Under the pieces are notes generated by a model that did not search any database, was not told the origin of the DNA, and saw only the letters and a list, made by a program, of their open reading frames with translations. Below, in pieces: positions 32,754 through 40,843 of a stretch of DNA of 43,239 nt. Numbering within the stretch: position 1 is the first letter of the stretch; every line of letters begins with the position of its first letter. Both the position numbers and the translations under genes were made by a program. The stretch is from an uncultured Collinsella sp. (GTDB lineage: Bacteria > Actinomycetota > Coriobacteriia > Coriobacteriales > Coriobacteriaceae): positions 1-43,239 of the forward strand of contig CAUFWM010000009.1 of NCBI GenBank assembly GCA_959596505.1. Direction: 5' to 3'.

Positions 32754-33425
32754 ATGGGTTCCATCAAAATCGCTCCGTCTGTCCTTTCGGCCGATATGGC
32801 CAACCTCAAGGGCGAGCTCGACAAGATCGCCGGCGCCGACTATGTGCACTTCGACGTCATGGACGGTCACTTTACCGGCAACCTCACCTTTGGCGTTGAC
32901 ATCCTCAAGGCCGTCAAGCGCTCCACCGACGTGCCGGTCGACGCGCACCTCATGGTGTCGAACCCCGACGAGACGGTCGATTGGTATGCCGACGCCGGTG
33001 CCGACATGATCACCGTGCACTACGAGGCCTCCACGCACCTGCACCGCACGCTCACGCATCTGCAGCAGCGCGGCGTCAAGGCCGGCGTGGTACTCAACCC
33101 CGCCACCCCCGTCTGCGTGCTCGAGAGCATCATCGACGTTGTCGACATGGTGCTGCTCATGAGCGTGAACCCCGGCTTTGGCGGCCAGAGCTTTATCCCC
33201 GGTACCATTGCTAAACTCCACGAGCTTAAGGCCATGTGCGAGCGCCACGGCGTGTCGCCCATGATCGAGGTCGACGGCGGCATTTCTTCCAAAAACATCG
33301 CCGAGGTCGTCAAGGCCGGTGCCAACGTGCTCGTAGCCGGCTCCGCCGTATTTAAGTCCGAAGATCCCGCCGCCGAGGTTGCGCTGCTGCAGAAGCTGGG
33401 CAACGAGGCCGCACAGGAGGCATAA
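32754..33425 (+). CDS. rpe: Ribulose-phosphate 3-epimerase
   Basis: A 223-aa TIM-barrel epimerase. 'APSVLSADMANL', 'HFDVMDGHFTGNLTFG' (metal and catalytic Asp), 'VDAHLMVSNPD', 'LMSVNPGFGGQSFIP' and 'EVDGGISSKNI' are all present. It interconverts ribulose-5-phosphate and xylulose-5-phosphate. Normal length, 18 bp after gpsA. Confidence 0.96.
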   Translation: MGSIKIAPSVLSADMANLKGELDKIAGADYVHFDVMDGHFTGNLTFGVDILKAVKRSTDVPVDAHLMVSNPDETVDWYADAGADMITVHYEASTHLHRTLTHLQQRGVKAGVVLNPATPVCVLESIIDVVDMVLLMSVNPGFGGQSFIPGTIAKLHELKAMCERHGVSPMIEVDGGISSKNIAEVVKAGANVLVAGSAVFKSEDPAAEVALLQKLGNEAAQEA

Positions 33426-33431
33426 ACCCTT

Positions 33432-34610
33432 ATGACCGCAGGTCAAAACCGCATACCCGTGAATCTTGACTATGCCGCCTCGACGCCCATGCGCGCCGAG
33501 GCGCTCCTTGCGCAGCGCGAGTACGACGACAGCGAGCTTGCCGGCGTCAACCCCAACTCGCTGCATTCGCTCGGCCGCAAGGCCGCTGCGCGCCTGGAAG
33601 TGGCGCGTCGCGAGATCGCCCGCAGCTTTGGCGCGCGCGTCCGCCCGTCCGAGATTATCTTGACCAATGGCGGCACCGAGGCAAACCAGCTGGCGCTCCT
33701 CGGACTTGCCGAGGGCGCCCGTCAGCGCGACCGCAAGCGCAACCGCGTGATCGTGTCGGCGATTGAGCACGATTCGATCCTTGACAACCTGCCGCTGCTG
33801 CGCGCCGCCGGCTTTACCGTCGATCTGGTGCAGCCCTGCCGTGCGGGCTACATCGAGACCGCCGCGCTGAACGACTTGCTCGGCGACGACGTCGCACTCG
33901 TGAGCATCATGGCAGCCAACAACGAGACCGGTGTGGTGCAGCCCATCCGCGAGCTGGCCGCGGCCGCGCATACCGTGGGCGCCCTGTTCCACACCGATGC
34001 CATCCAGGGCTACTTGCATATTCCGCTCGATGTCACCGAGCTGGGCGTCGATGCCATGACCGTTGCCGCGCACAAGATTGGCGGCCCTGTGGCATCCGGC
34101 GCGCTCTACCTTAAGAGTCGCACGCCGCTGCGTCCGCGCATCTTTGGCGGTGGACAGGAAGCCGGCCGTCGCGCCGGTACGCAGGACCTGCGCACGCAGC
34201 TGGCTTTTGCCGCTGCCACCCGCACGCTGGCGCCCCATGTGGCCCAGGAGCGTGCGACGCTGCAAGCCCTTTCCGACAAGCTCTACGCCACGCTTACGGC
34301 CCATCCGCGCATTCACGCCACCATGGGTGACTACGCGCAAGCCGACCGTCTGCCCGGCATGGTATCGATCTACATTGACGGCATGGACTCCGAGGAGCTC
34401 ATCATCAAGCTCGACGCCGCCGGTTTTGAGGTGTCGGCAGGCTCTGCCTGCTCGAGCGGCAGCATGGATCCCAGCCACGTTCTGAGCGCGATGGGCATCG
34501 GTCGCGAGCAAGCATTGGGCGCATTGCGCATCTCCTTCGATGACCGCGTGAATCCGGGAGATCTGGACGACTTTGCCCAGACGCTGCTCTCGATCGTAGG
34601 TGCCGCATGA
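33432..34610 (+). CDS. Cysteine desulfurase (NifS/IscS family)
   Basis: A 392-aa PLP enzyme. It has 'LDYAASTPMRAEAL' at the start, 'TNGGTEANQLALLG', the PLP lysine in 'VAAHKIGGPVASGALYL', and 'SAGSACSSGSMDPSHVL' with the active-site cysteine in the S-x-C loop. It releases sulfur from cysteine for Fe-S clusters or tRNA thiolation; no iscU/sufU or mnmA gene is adjacent, so the branch is open. AGGAGG lies at the end of rpe. The stop overlaps the next start (ATGA). Confidence 0.93.
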   Translation: MTAGQNRIPVNLDYAASTPMRAEALLAQREYDDSELAGVNPNSLHSLGRKAAARLEVARREIARSFGARVRPSEIILTNGGTEANQLALLGLAEGARQRDRKRNRVIVSAIEHDSILDNLPLLRAAGFTVDLVQPCRAGYIETAALNDLLGDDVALVSIMAANNETGVVQPIRELAAAAHTVGALFHTDAIQGYLHIPLDVTELGVDAMTVAAHKIGGPVASGALYLKSRTPLRPRIFGGGQEAGRRAGTQDLRTQLAFAAATRTLAPHVAQERATLQALSDKLYATLTAHPRIHATMGDYAQADRLPGMVSIYIDGMDSEELIIKLDAAGFEVSAGSACSSGSMDPSHVLSAMGIGREQALGALRISFDDRVNPGDLDDFAQTLLSIVGAA

Positions 34611-35416
34611 TCGTCGCCGAGCTCGAGCGTGCGCTGCTGGCACGCTATCCCAAGACGGACGCCGAGCCCTGGGACCACGCAGGCTTATCCGTAGGCGACC
34701 CCGATGACGAAATCCGTGGCGTAGCCTGTGCGCTTGACGCTACCAGGGACAACGTGCATCGCGCTCTCGAGGCCGGCGCCAACGTGCTGCTGACGCACCA
34801 TCCCATCTATATCAAGGCGCCCGAGGCCTTTTGTCCGGCCGACTCCGCGCGTCCCCAGTGCAGCGCTGCACTGTACGAGGCGGCTCGTTGCGGCGTAAGC
34901 ATCATCTCGCTTCATACCAACCTGGACCGCTCGCACGAAGCGCGCGTTCGCCTGAGTGAGCTGCTGGGCGCTGAGCCCATGAGCTCGCTGGAGCATGCGG
35001 ACGAACCTGAGCTCACCGGTCTGGGTGCACTCGCAACTCTCCACGATCCCTGCAATCTGCGTGATCTCGCCAACCGTGCCGCCATGGCCTATGGCAGCGA
35101 CCCGCGCGTATGGGGCGAGGCCGATTGCCCGTGTCGCACTGTCGCCATTCTGGGCGGATCCCTCGGCGATTTTGGTGAGCTTGCCATCGCCGCGGGTGCA
35201 GATGCTATTGTGACCGGAGAGGCGGGCTACCACGTGGCGCAAGACCTTGCCCTGCGCGGACTGGCGGTGATTTTTCTCGGCCACGACCGCTCCGAGGAGC
35301 CGTTCGTGGATATCTTGATGAACTCTGCAGTTGACGCCGGGGTCGACCCCCGTCATGCGATTAAAATACTGAACCCTTGCCAATGGTGGACTGTGACAAA
35401 AGGAGAGAACTTATGA
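34607..35416 (+). CDS. NIF3 / GTP cyclohydrolase I type 2-like (DUF34) protein
   Basis: A 269-aa NIF3-family protein. It contains 'EPWDHAGLSVGDPDDEI', the metal-binding 'LLTHHPIYIKA' and 'SLHTNLDRSHEARV', and the C-terminal 'GADAIVTGEAGYHVAQDLA' and 'FLGHDRSEEPFV'. This is the standard dinuclear-metal fold; biochemical function is unclear in the family. It is coupled at ATGA to the desulfurase upstream and at ATGA to the zinc-ribbon gene downstream. NIF3 and zinc-ribbon neighbours are conserved in Actinobacteria. Confidence 0.9.
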   Translation: MIVAELERALLARYPKTDAEPWDHAGLSVGDPDDEIRGVACALDATRDNVHRALEAGANVLLTHHPIYIKAPEAFCPADSARPQCSAALYEAARCGVSIISLHTNLDRSHEARVRLSELLGAEPMSSLEHADEPELTGLGALATLHDPCNLRDLANRAAMAYGSDPRVWGEADCPCRTVAILGGSLGDFGELAIAAGADAIVTGEAGYHVAQDLALRGLAVIFLGHDRSEEPFVDILMNSAVDAGVDPRHAIKILNPCQWWTVTKGENL

Positions 35417-36132
35417 GCGCCGGCGCTACGCTACTCAAGCTGCAACAGATCGATTTGGAGCTCGCCCGCAACAAGAGCGAACTTGCCAATATGCCGGAGC
35501 TCAAGGAGCTCGCTTCCAAGCGCAAGACCTACGTTAAGCTCAAGGCCGAGATGACCAAGCTCTACGCCCAACGCAAGGACCTGGATATTGAGCTCGACGA
35601 TCTCAACACCACCGAGATCCAGACCAATAACGCCATCGAGGCCGCCAAGAAGCGCCACGTCGACGGCTCTGATTACCGCGAGGTTCAGGACCTGGAGAAC
35701 GAGCTCGCCACCCTGGCCAAGCGCCTGGACAAGATCGAGCACACCCGCAAGGACGTCGTCATCGCCCATAAGGAGGCGCTCGACCGCGAAGCCCGTGCGC
35801 AGGCCATCATCGCCAAGTTCGAGGAGGGCGTGAAGGCCGACACCAAGGCCGCCCGTGCCAAGGCCACCGACCTCCAGGCCCAGATTGATGCCGCCACCAA
35901 GGAGCGCACCGCCCTTGCCGCCACGCTGCCGACCGACGTGCTCACCGACTACGAACGTCTGCTCAAGCAGTTCCGTGGCCTGGCCGTCGAGACCATCAAG
36001 GGTAACATCCCCACGGTCTGCCACACCGCGCTGCAGGCGTCGTCCATGAGCGACCTCAACCACGACGGTAGTGAGATTACGCACTGCCCCTACTGCCACC
36101 GCCTGCTCGTGCTCCCCAGCAAGGAAGCCTAA
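35413..36132 (+). CDS. Coiled-coil protein with C4-type zinc ribbon (CdsZ-like)
   Basis: A 239-aa protein. A long coiled coil fills residues about 5-180 ('LLKLQQIDLELARNKSELAN' onward). A zinc-ribbon tail follows, with 'CHTAL' at about 206-210 and 'CPYCHRLLV' at about 226-234. The first knuckle lacks its second cysteine (C-x-x-A), so metal binding would need another ligand. The start is taken at the ATG that overlaps the NIF3 stop, with AGGAGAG upstream. The family is a nucleic-acid-binding candidate of unsettled role. Confidence 0.88.
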   Translation: MSAGATLLKLQQIDLELARNKSELANMPELKELASKRKTYVKLKAEMTKLYAQRKDLDIELDDLNTTEIQTNNAIEAAKKRHVDGSDYREVQDLENELATLAKRLDKIEHTRKDVVIAHKEALDREARAQAIIAKFEEGVKADTKAARAKATDLQAQIDAATKERTALAATLPTDVLTDYERLLKQFRGLAVETIKGNIPTVCHTALQASSMSDLNHDGSEITHCPYCHRLLVLPSKEA

Positions 36133-36134
36133 CG

Positions 36135-37349
36135 ATGACGGCGGCACCCAACAATTCAATGCAACTTGAGGGAAAAACGATCCTGCTGGGCATTACCGGC
36201 GGGATCGCCGCCTATAAGTCGTGCAATATCGTGCGCCTACTGCAAAAGCGCGGCGCGCGCGTCAAGGTCGTTATGAGCGAGCATGCCACCGAGTTTGTCG
36301 GGCCGCTTACCTTCCGTGCGCTCACCAACGAGCCGGTCGCGGTGGGCCTGTTCGACGATCCCTCCGACCCCATCCACCACATTTCGCTCGCGCAGGAGCC
36401 CGATTTGATAGTCGTGGCGCCCGCGACGGCCAATATCATCGCCAAGATGGCAAGCGGTATCGCCGATGACCTCATCTCCACCACGCTGCTAGCCACGCCG
36501 CGACCCATCGTGATCGCCCCCGCCATGAACAACGGCATGTGGAAGGCGCCGGCAACGCAGGCCAATATGGCCACGTTGCGCGACCGTGGCGTCCATGTGG
36601 TGGGACCCGGCAGCGGCTACCTTGCCTGCGGCGACGTGGACACGGGGCGTATGAGCGAGCCCGAGGACATCGTCGAGGCCGTCTGCGAGGTGCTGAACCC
36701 CGTCCCGCAAGACCTGGCGGGCAAGCGCATCGTAATCACTGCCGGCCCCACGCACGAACCGATCGACCCTGTGCGCTTCATCGGCAACCGGTCATCGGGC
36801 AAGATGGGCATCGCCCTAGCGGGGGAGGCCGCTCGCCGCGGCGCTACGGCCACGCTTGTGCTGGGCCCGACATCGCTCGATGTTCCCCGCGGCGTGGAGT
36901 GCGTGCGCGTGCAGACCGCCGCTGAAATGCTGCAGGCGGCTCTGGGCGCCTTTCAGACGGCTGATGCGGCCATTTGCGCGGCCGCCGTCGCCGACTACAC
37001 CCCCGCAGCCCCTGCCGACCATAAGCTCAAAAAGGCCAACGAACGCTTGGATCGCATCGAACTGGTCGAGACGGTCGATATCTTGGCTGAGCTTTCGCGC
37101 CAAAAGGGAGAGCGGTGCGTGATCGGATTTGCGGCAGAGACTGATAACGTCGTGGAGTACGCGCAGCGAAAGCTCGCCCGCAAGGGTTGCGATGCCATTA
37201 TCGCCAACGATGTCTCGCGCGCCGATTCGGGCTTTGGAACCGATACCAACAAGGCCTGGATCGTGAGTGCAGCGGGCACGCAAGAACTTCCCGTGCTAAC
37301 AAAACCCCAGCTCGCAGATACAATTTTGGACTTGCTTCAAAATTTATAA
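36135..37349 (+). CDS. coaBC: Bifunctional CoaBC (Dfp)
   Basis: A 404-aa bifunctional phosphopantothenoylcysteine decarboxylase/synthetase. The N-terminal flavoprotein CoaC part has 'GITGGIAAYKSCNIVRLL', 'APATANIIAKMASGIADDL' and the catalytic 'PAMNNGMW'. The C-terminal CoaB part has 'ITAGPTHEPIDPVRFIGNRS' plus 'SGKMG', 'AAVADYTP' and 'GFAAET'. It makes 4'-phosphopantetheine for coenzyme A. AAGGAAG lies 7 nt before the ATG. Last gene of the core operon; a tRNA promoter starts 9 bp after its stop. Confidence 0.95.
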   Translation: MTAAPNNSMQLEGKTILLGITGGIAAYKSCNIVRLLQKRGARVKVVMSEHATEFVGPLTFRALTNEPVAVGLFDDPSDPIHHISLAQEPDLIVVAPATANIIAKMASGIADDLISTTLLATPRPIVIAPAMNNGMWKAPATQANMATLRDRGVHVVGPGSGYLACGDVDTGRMSEPEDIVEAVCEVLNPVPQDLAGKRIVITAGPTHEPIDPVRFIGNRSSGKMGIALAGEAARRGATATLVLGPTSLDVPRGVECVRVQTAAEMLQAALGAFQTADAAICAAAVADYTPAAPADHKLKKANERLDRIELVETVDILAELSRQKGERCVIGFAAETDNVVEYAQRKLARKGCDAIIANDVSRADSGFGTDTNKAWIVSAAGTQELPVLTKPQLADTILDLLQNL

Positions 37350-37357
37350 AAAAGTTC

Positions 37358-37387
37358 TTGCACAAGGGCAAAGTTTCGGGTTAATAT
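37358..37387 (+). promoter_or_regulatory. tRNA-Pro promoter
   Basis: TTGCAC (37358-37363), an 18-bp spacer and TAATAT (37382-37387), about 43 bp before the tRNA; it begins 9 bp after coaBC. Confidence 0.6.
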
Positions 37388-37429
37388 ACTTCCTGTTGCG
37401 AGCGAGAGCAGCGCAACGAACAAAAGCTT

Positions 37430-37506
<77 letters not shown>

Positions 37507-37515
37507 GAAGTTTGC

Positions 37516-37545
37516 AGGTCAGGCACCTAGTGTCTGACCTTTTTT
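37516..37545 (+). terminator. tRNA-Pro terminator
   Basis: AGGTCAGGCAC pairs with GTGTCTGACCT (one G-U pair), followed by TTTTT. Confidence 0.85.
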
Positions 37546-37975
37546 GTTTTAAGCAATTGCTTAATTTTGATTAATCAACAGGGTGCCAAAAATCTACCTA
37601 CGCGATAATCGCCTTTTGCGGCTACTTGCGCGTTTTGCACGCGCTTGAGCCGATTTATTAACGCGATATGAATCTACATACGCGTAGCTGGTATACAGCC
37701 GAGTACAGGCTGCATTTATCGCGGCGATTTACACCGATATAGCGACTGTAGCGGACAAGCGTGTCGCTGTATTCATTCCAGTAGTTCACTTGATCGGTGG
37801 ACAAGTGAGCGGTTGCAACGAACAAGACAAGTAGGATGGGCTCTATACGAGAACGCTTCAGAGGTAATGGCGGGGAAGTGCAGCAGGAGCTCTGAGGGCC
37901 GTTGTATGACCCCATGTTTCCTCAGCCCGAATACCTGCACCATGAACCTCAAATCGTTCGAATAATCGCTAAAAG
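37546..37975. other. Gene-free interval with degenerate repeats
   Basis: There is no convincing gene. AATCTACcTACGCG (37591-37604) recurs as AATCTACaTACGCG (37671-37684), 80 bp apart. GCGCGTTTTGCACGCGC-like and CACTTG/CAAGTG inverted repeats are also seen. Minus-strand open frames at 37658-37997 lack an RBS and family features. Confidence 0.45.
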
Positions 37976-38005
37976 AAAGGCCCGCGCGGAATCGCACGGG
38001 CCTTT
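37976..38005. terminator. Bidirectional terminator
   Basis: AAAGGCCCG (37976-37984) pairs with CGGGCCTTT (37997-38005). A and T tracts on both sides let it serve the minus-strand DUF6273 gene ending at 38036. Confidence 0.85.
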
Positions 38006-38035
38006 ATCCAAATGTCGGCATATAGGACAAAATGT

Positions 38036-39030
38036 CTAGAAGCACCAAGCGGGGCAGACGCAATGCGAGGCCGTCGCGTGGTTGCCGGTCGACGGATCGC
38101 CGCCGCTGCCGACAAGGAGGAAGCGCGTAGAGGTGCCCGGATCCACCGAGCGCCCCCACCAACCGTGGTTGGGAAGGGCGATGGCAGGGTTGGAATTATA
38201 GTTCGCCGTCACCTTGCCCTTGAAGGCCTCGTACTGGGTTCCTTCGTTTCCGATCCAAGAATAACCAGACCAGCCGTTATAAGGGGTCTCGACGATTTCG
38301 GAATAACTGAGCATGAACAGCTTGTCCGAGGTCGCCGTCACGGCGGCATTCTTGTCGGTTCCATCAACGTTGTTCGTCAGCTTCCTGACCGGCTTCACCT
38401 TGGATTGGAAATCGGAGGGCATCAGGTTCCAGATCTCGCCGGAGTTCATCTTCGCGCGGAGTTCCGACTTCTCCCAGCCACCGGCATTGGTGTTGGTGGC
38501 GTTCACGCGAGATTTAATACCCGTCGAGGTGGCGAGGAACGTCAGGCCCGCCTTGCCGCTACCATCGGCCAAGTCATCGTGGTTGATGCCGATAATCTTG
38601 TACTCGAGCGTCTGACCATCGGTGAGCTTCATCGAGAACTTCGTCCCTGCATTCATCGCGGCCTCCGCCTTGGCGAAGGCGGACGATGCCTCGCCCTTCG
38701 CGGCGATGTCCTCGGCCACGGCCTTCTGCTCTTCGAGGGTCCAGTCCTTCGCGTCCTTGGCGATAGCCGCCTGGACGGTCGCGGAATCGGTACCTGCAGA
38801 CCCTCCGCCGGATGCGCCTCCCTCGACGCCGCCAACCGTCCCATTGTTCACCGTGTTGCCGACCAGGTTGAACTGGTTGCGGATGGCTCCGGCCACGCCG
38901 GGTCCCGCGAACACGATCACCAGGCCGATGACCACGATGATCAGGACGTACTCGATGATTCCTTGGCCTCCGGAGGCGGATACCTCTAGGAGATACCCCC
39001 CCCCCGGAGGTTCTGCGCCGCTGCATGCAT
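38036..39030 (-). CDS. Flp-pilin-like DUF6273 surface protein with G10 tract in its 5' end
   Basis: The conserved frame reads 'SASGGQGIIEYVLIIVVIG' then 'LVIVFAGPGVAGAIRNQF'. This is a type IVb (Flp) prepilin N-terminus: a Gly cleavage site followed by Q-G-I-I-E, with Glu at +5 and a hydrophobic helix. A Gly/Ser/Thr linker, a charged helical segment and a DUF6273-like domain follow ('GINHDDLADGSGKAGLTFL', 'WEKSELRAKMNSGEIWNLMP'), with a Cys-rich end 'HCVCPAWCF'. The helix frame has no start codon downstream of the G10 run (38996-39005). Two ATGs lie just upstream: 39030 (needs 8 or 11 G) and 39026 (needs 9 or 12 G). With 10 G neither is in frame, so as sequenced the gene is off, or the count is wrong. 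GGGAG lies 8 nt before the first ATG. Confidence 0.75.
38996..39005. repeat. Homopolymeric C10/G10 tract
   Basis: Ten consecutive C on the plus strand (G10 in the pilin-like gene), between its start codons and the prepilin cleavage site. Tracts of this length are slippage-prone. Confidence 0.9.
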
Positions 39031-39040
39031 ATGCGACACT

Positions 39041-39080
39041 CCCTTCGCTCAGGGTGAATAGAAACGAGCTGAGCGTAGGG
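39041..39080. other. Hairpin upstream of the pilin-like gene
   Basis: CCC-tt-CGCTCAG (39041-39052) pairs with CTGAGCG-ta-GGG (39069-39080), a 7-bp core extended by CCC/GGG. It lies just upstream of the RBS of the pilin-like gene and could affect its expression or end the upstream remnant. Confidence 0.5.
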
Positions 39081-39124
39081 TTATCGCGGGAATCTGTCTT
39101 TGTCTTGCCGCTGCGGCATCTTGA

Positions 39125-39337
39125 CTATTGCCATGCCTTGGGAAGGATTACGCCGGGTACGTTCTTGTTGGAGTCGCTATGCAGTGTATTCGGGCTGATG
39201 TTCCAGTCGGAACAATCCAGATGGAGACTCCGGCACTGCTCGGACATTCCCGTTAAGTCATATACAGCACTGAAATCGCACTTGGCACCGAGACCAGTTA
39301 CGTCCACATCCGCGTCCGGAACGAATCGAAGCGGCAT
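39125..39337 (-). pseudogene. C-terminal remnant of a BspA/DUF285-like surface protein
   Basis: A 70-codon minus-strand frame with 'CRSLHLDCSDWNIS' and a 'VILPKAWQ' end. This matches the 'C-x-SL-x2-LD-S-x-W' repeat pattern of BspA-like leucine-rich surface proteins (DUF285). Only one repeat and the C-terminus remain; there is no signal peptide or anchor. Its frame, after the TAG, is the same frame that runs into the pilin-like helix. Likely debris of a rearranged surface-protein locus. Confidence 0.45.
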
Positions 39338-39382
39338 CCCGTTTCAAAACGTATGCGTTTCACCATGAGAGAGGGATCTGTC

Positions 39383-39740
39383 ATGAGCTGGAAACCGAGA
39401 AAATGCATTATCGCCTTACTGACTTTGGCGACTCTGACGTGTTTCGCCGCCTTAATCGCCGTCAATATCAAACCGCAACACAATGCTTATCCCTCATCTT
39501 TGTCCATTAAAATGGGACAGGATTTCAGCCTCGGTCCATGAAGGAGACTTTCCCATATACATAGATTAAGATAATACCGTGTATGACGAATACGAACTTG
39601 AGCATATTCCGTCCGTATTCATACTGGATGATCAAGGAAACATCATCGGCTTATCCGAAGGAGAGGAAGAACCTCTTGCCTTATTAAAGAAATACGCCAA
39701 ATACAACGGATATAAAGCGGAAGGAGGCGACATCGAGTAA
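39383..39740 (+). pseudogene. Remnant of a TlpA-like membrane thioredoxin
   Basis: The 5' part (ATG 39383, AGGGA 7 nt upstream) encodes a membrane anchor ('CIIALLTLATLTCFAALIA') and stops after 'MGQDFSLGP' at 39541, resembling the start of an 'APDFSL' thioredoxin domain. After stops, the frame 39579-39740 encodes 'IPSVFILDDQGNIIGLSEGE' and a final helix, the C-terminal half of a TlpA/ResA-type thioredoxin, including the cis-Pro. The middle with the CxxC motif is missing, so the gene is dead. Confidence 0.55.
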
Positions 39741-39769
39741 CTATCAAAGGCCAGATTAAGGAGCCGGCC

Positions 39770-40175
39770 ATGAAGAAATGCCTACCCTCCATCGTCTCAG
39801 CAACTCTTTGCCCCTCCCTTGTCATGACACCATTTGTACCCGTTGCGGCAGCCCATGCCGACGAGGGATCTCCCGCCGAGAGCAGCGATATCTACGTCGG
39901 AGTCAATTACGACGAAAATTACGATATATCCCTTTTTTGAGCGCGGGCGCTGCGCGGATTCATATTCCAAGGCGTGGTGCGATTCTCACGGATCTGCAAA
40001 TAACCGCCCCGCCCCTCACAAGGTCAAGCTGAACGCGAAGGAGGAGGCTTGCCTGCGCGATCTCTAGCTTGTTGGCACCGCTGAAGTTATCGCCGGTCTC
40101 GTGACAACCGGTCCTAGCGGCGGCTTTTTTGCAACCGCAATGACATCGTACCGACTTTTCATTTGCATGTTCTGA
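39770..40175 (+). pseudogene. Broken secreted peptide gene, bacteriocin-like
   Basis: The ATG at 39770 has AAGGAG 6 nt upstream. It encodes a signal peptide ('MKKCLPSIVSATLCPSLVM' to 'AAAHADE') and about 25 more residues before a TGA at 39938, reached through a T6 run. One T fewer would join it to the frame 'ERGRCADSYSKAWCDSHG' and 'NAKEEACLRDL', which meets TAG at 40065 and continues in frame as 'LVGTAEVIAGLVTTGPSGGF' to a TGA at 40173. The Cys content, Gly-rich hydrophobic C-terminus, following small membrane gene and nearby exporter suggest a bacteriocin precursor with a small immunity protein, but I recognise no named class. It carries two lesions (frameshift and amber). Confidence 0.45.
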
Positions 40176-40187
40176 AAGGAAGTTGCC

Positions 40188-40427
40188 ATGTTGTCGCAAA
40201 ATCAATCGAGATACTTGAACACAATCGGCTTTGCCCTGCTTGCATTACTCTTTGCTAGCGACCTTTTGCTGAAACCGCCCAAGGAACTCGTTTTGCTTGC
40301 CATAGACTGCATTTCCGCCCTTTACTTTACGGCAACCCTAATCGTCGGACTAAAGGAGAGGAAAAAAGGCGCAGTCGTTGCTTCCGCCGTAGGCGTGATC
40401 ACAGCCATTGCATCATTCTTTATCTGA
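40188..40427 (+). CDS. Small membrane protein, possible immunity protein
   Basis: A 79-aa protein with three hydrophobic segments ('IGFALLALLFASDLLL', 'LVLLAIDCISALYFTATLIVG', 'AVVASAVGVITAIASFFI') and a Lys-rich cytoplasmic loop. It has a good RBS (AAAGGAAG). It starts 12 bp after the broken secreted peptide gene, the position of immunity genes in bacteriocin loci. No family recognised. Confidence 0.6.
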   Translation: MLSQNQSRYLNTIGFALLALLFASDLLLKPPKELVLLAIDCISALYFTATLIVGLKERKKGAVVASAVGVITAIASFFI

Positions 40428-40439
40428 CACATTGGTGAT

Positions 40440-40775
40440 TTAGGGGCGATATCGTAGGAATACGACCGGGAGAGTCGGGACCAGATTGCCCGGGTTGCCC
40501 GGTCGGCTCGCGCGACGGCGCGGCGGTTCCACAGAAAGCTCTCCCGACTTCACGCCGTTTCTGATCGCATTGTAGACAGCCATCTCGTCTTCGCAGTCGG
40601 CGAGCACGCGGTGTGCGTCGTCGATTTGGATGTCCAGTAAATCTCGAAGGTCCTCCATGCACCAGCGTCCGAGATTTGGCCATGCGCGTTGCGCGAGCTG
40701 ATAAGTGTCGATTGCGATGCTGTGGTTAAAGTCCAGGCCAAAGCCGTCCCAGGCAGAACAGCTTTGTTTCCTTGA
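40440..40775 (-). pseudogene. DnaQ-like (DEDDh) exonuclease remnant
   Basis: The minus-strand frame reads 'AWDGFGLDFNHSIAIDTYQL' then 'AQRAWPNLGRWCMEDLRDLL' then 'DDAHRVLADCEDEMAVYNAI'. This is the C-terminal half of a DnaQ/epsilon-type 3'-5' exonuclease, with the final H-x4-D (H-R-V-L-A-D) motif. The N-terminal DxE motif is missing; the frame is closed by a TAA at 40776. After 'VKSGELSV' the reading continues into an unrelated Pro/Arg-rich tail. An ATG at 40658 is internal, not a start. Confidence 0.6.
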
Positions 40776-40798
40776 TTATCACCTTCATCCGGACACTT

Positions 40799-40834
40799 CC
40801 CGCATTCATCCGTGTGTGTACGGATGAATGCGGG
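40799..40834. other. Perfect 15-bp hairpin
   Basis: CCCGCATTCATCCGT (40799-40813) pairs exactly with ACGGATGAATGCGGG (40820-40834) around GTGTGT. There is no T-run on either side. It lies between two minus-strand units, the exonuclease remnant and the 145-aa gene. Confidence 0.75.
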
Positions 40835-40843
40835 GTTCAATAC

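Noticed and set aside
32604..34643. 679-codon open frame on the minus strand
   Set aside because: It lies exactly antisense to gpsA, rpe and the cysteine desulfurase, all of which have clear family motifs. Long antisense frames are expected in GC-rich codon usage.
37658..37997. Minus-strand ORFs of 85 and 74 codons in the gap after tRNA-Pro
   Set aside because: No RBS, no family features, overlapping each other; the region looks non-coding.
38012..38989. 325-codon plus-strand frame
   Set aside because: Antisense to the pilin-like DUF6273 gene; the minus-strand frame has recognisable domains and the plus frame has none.
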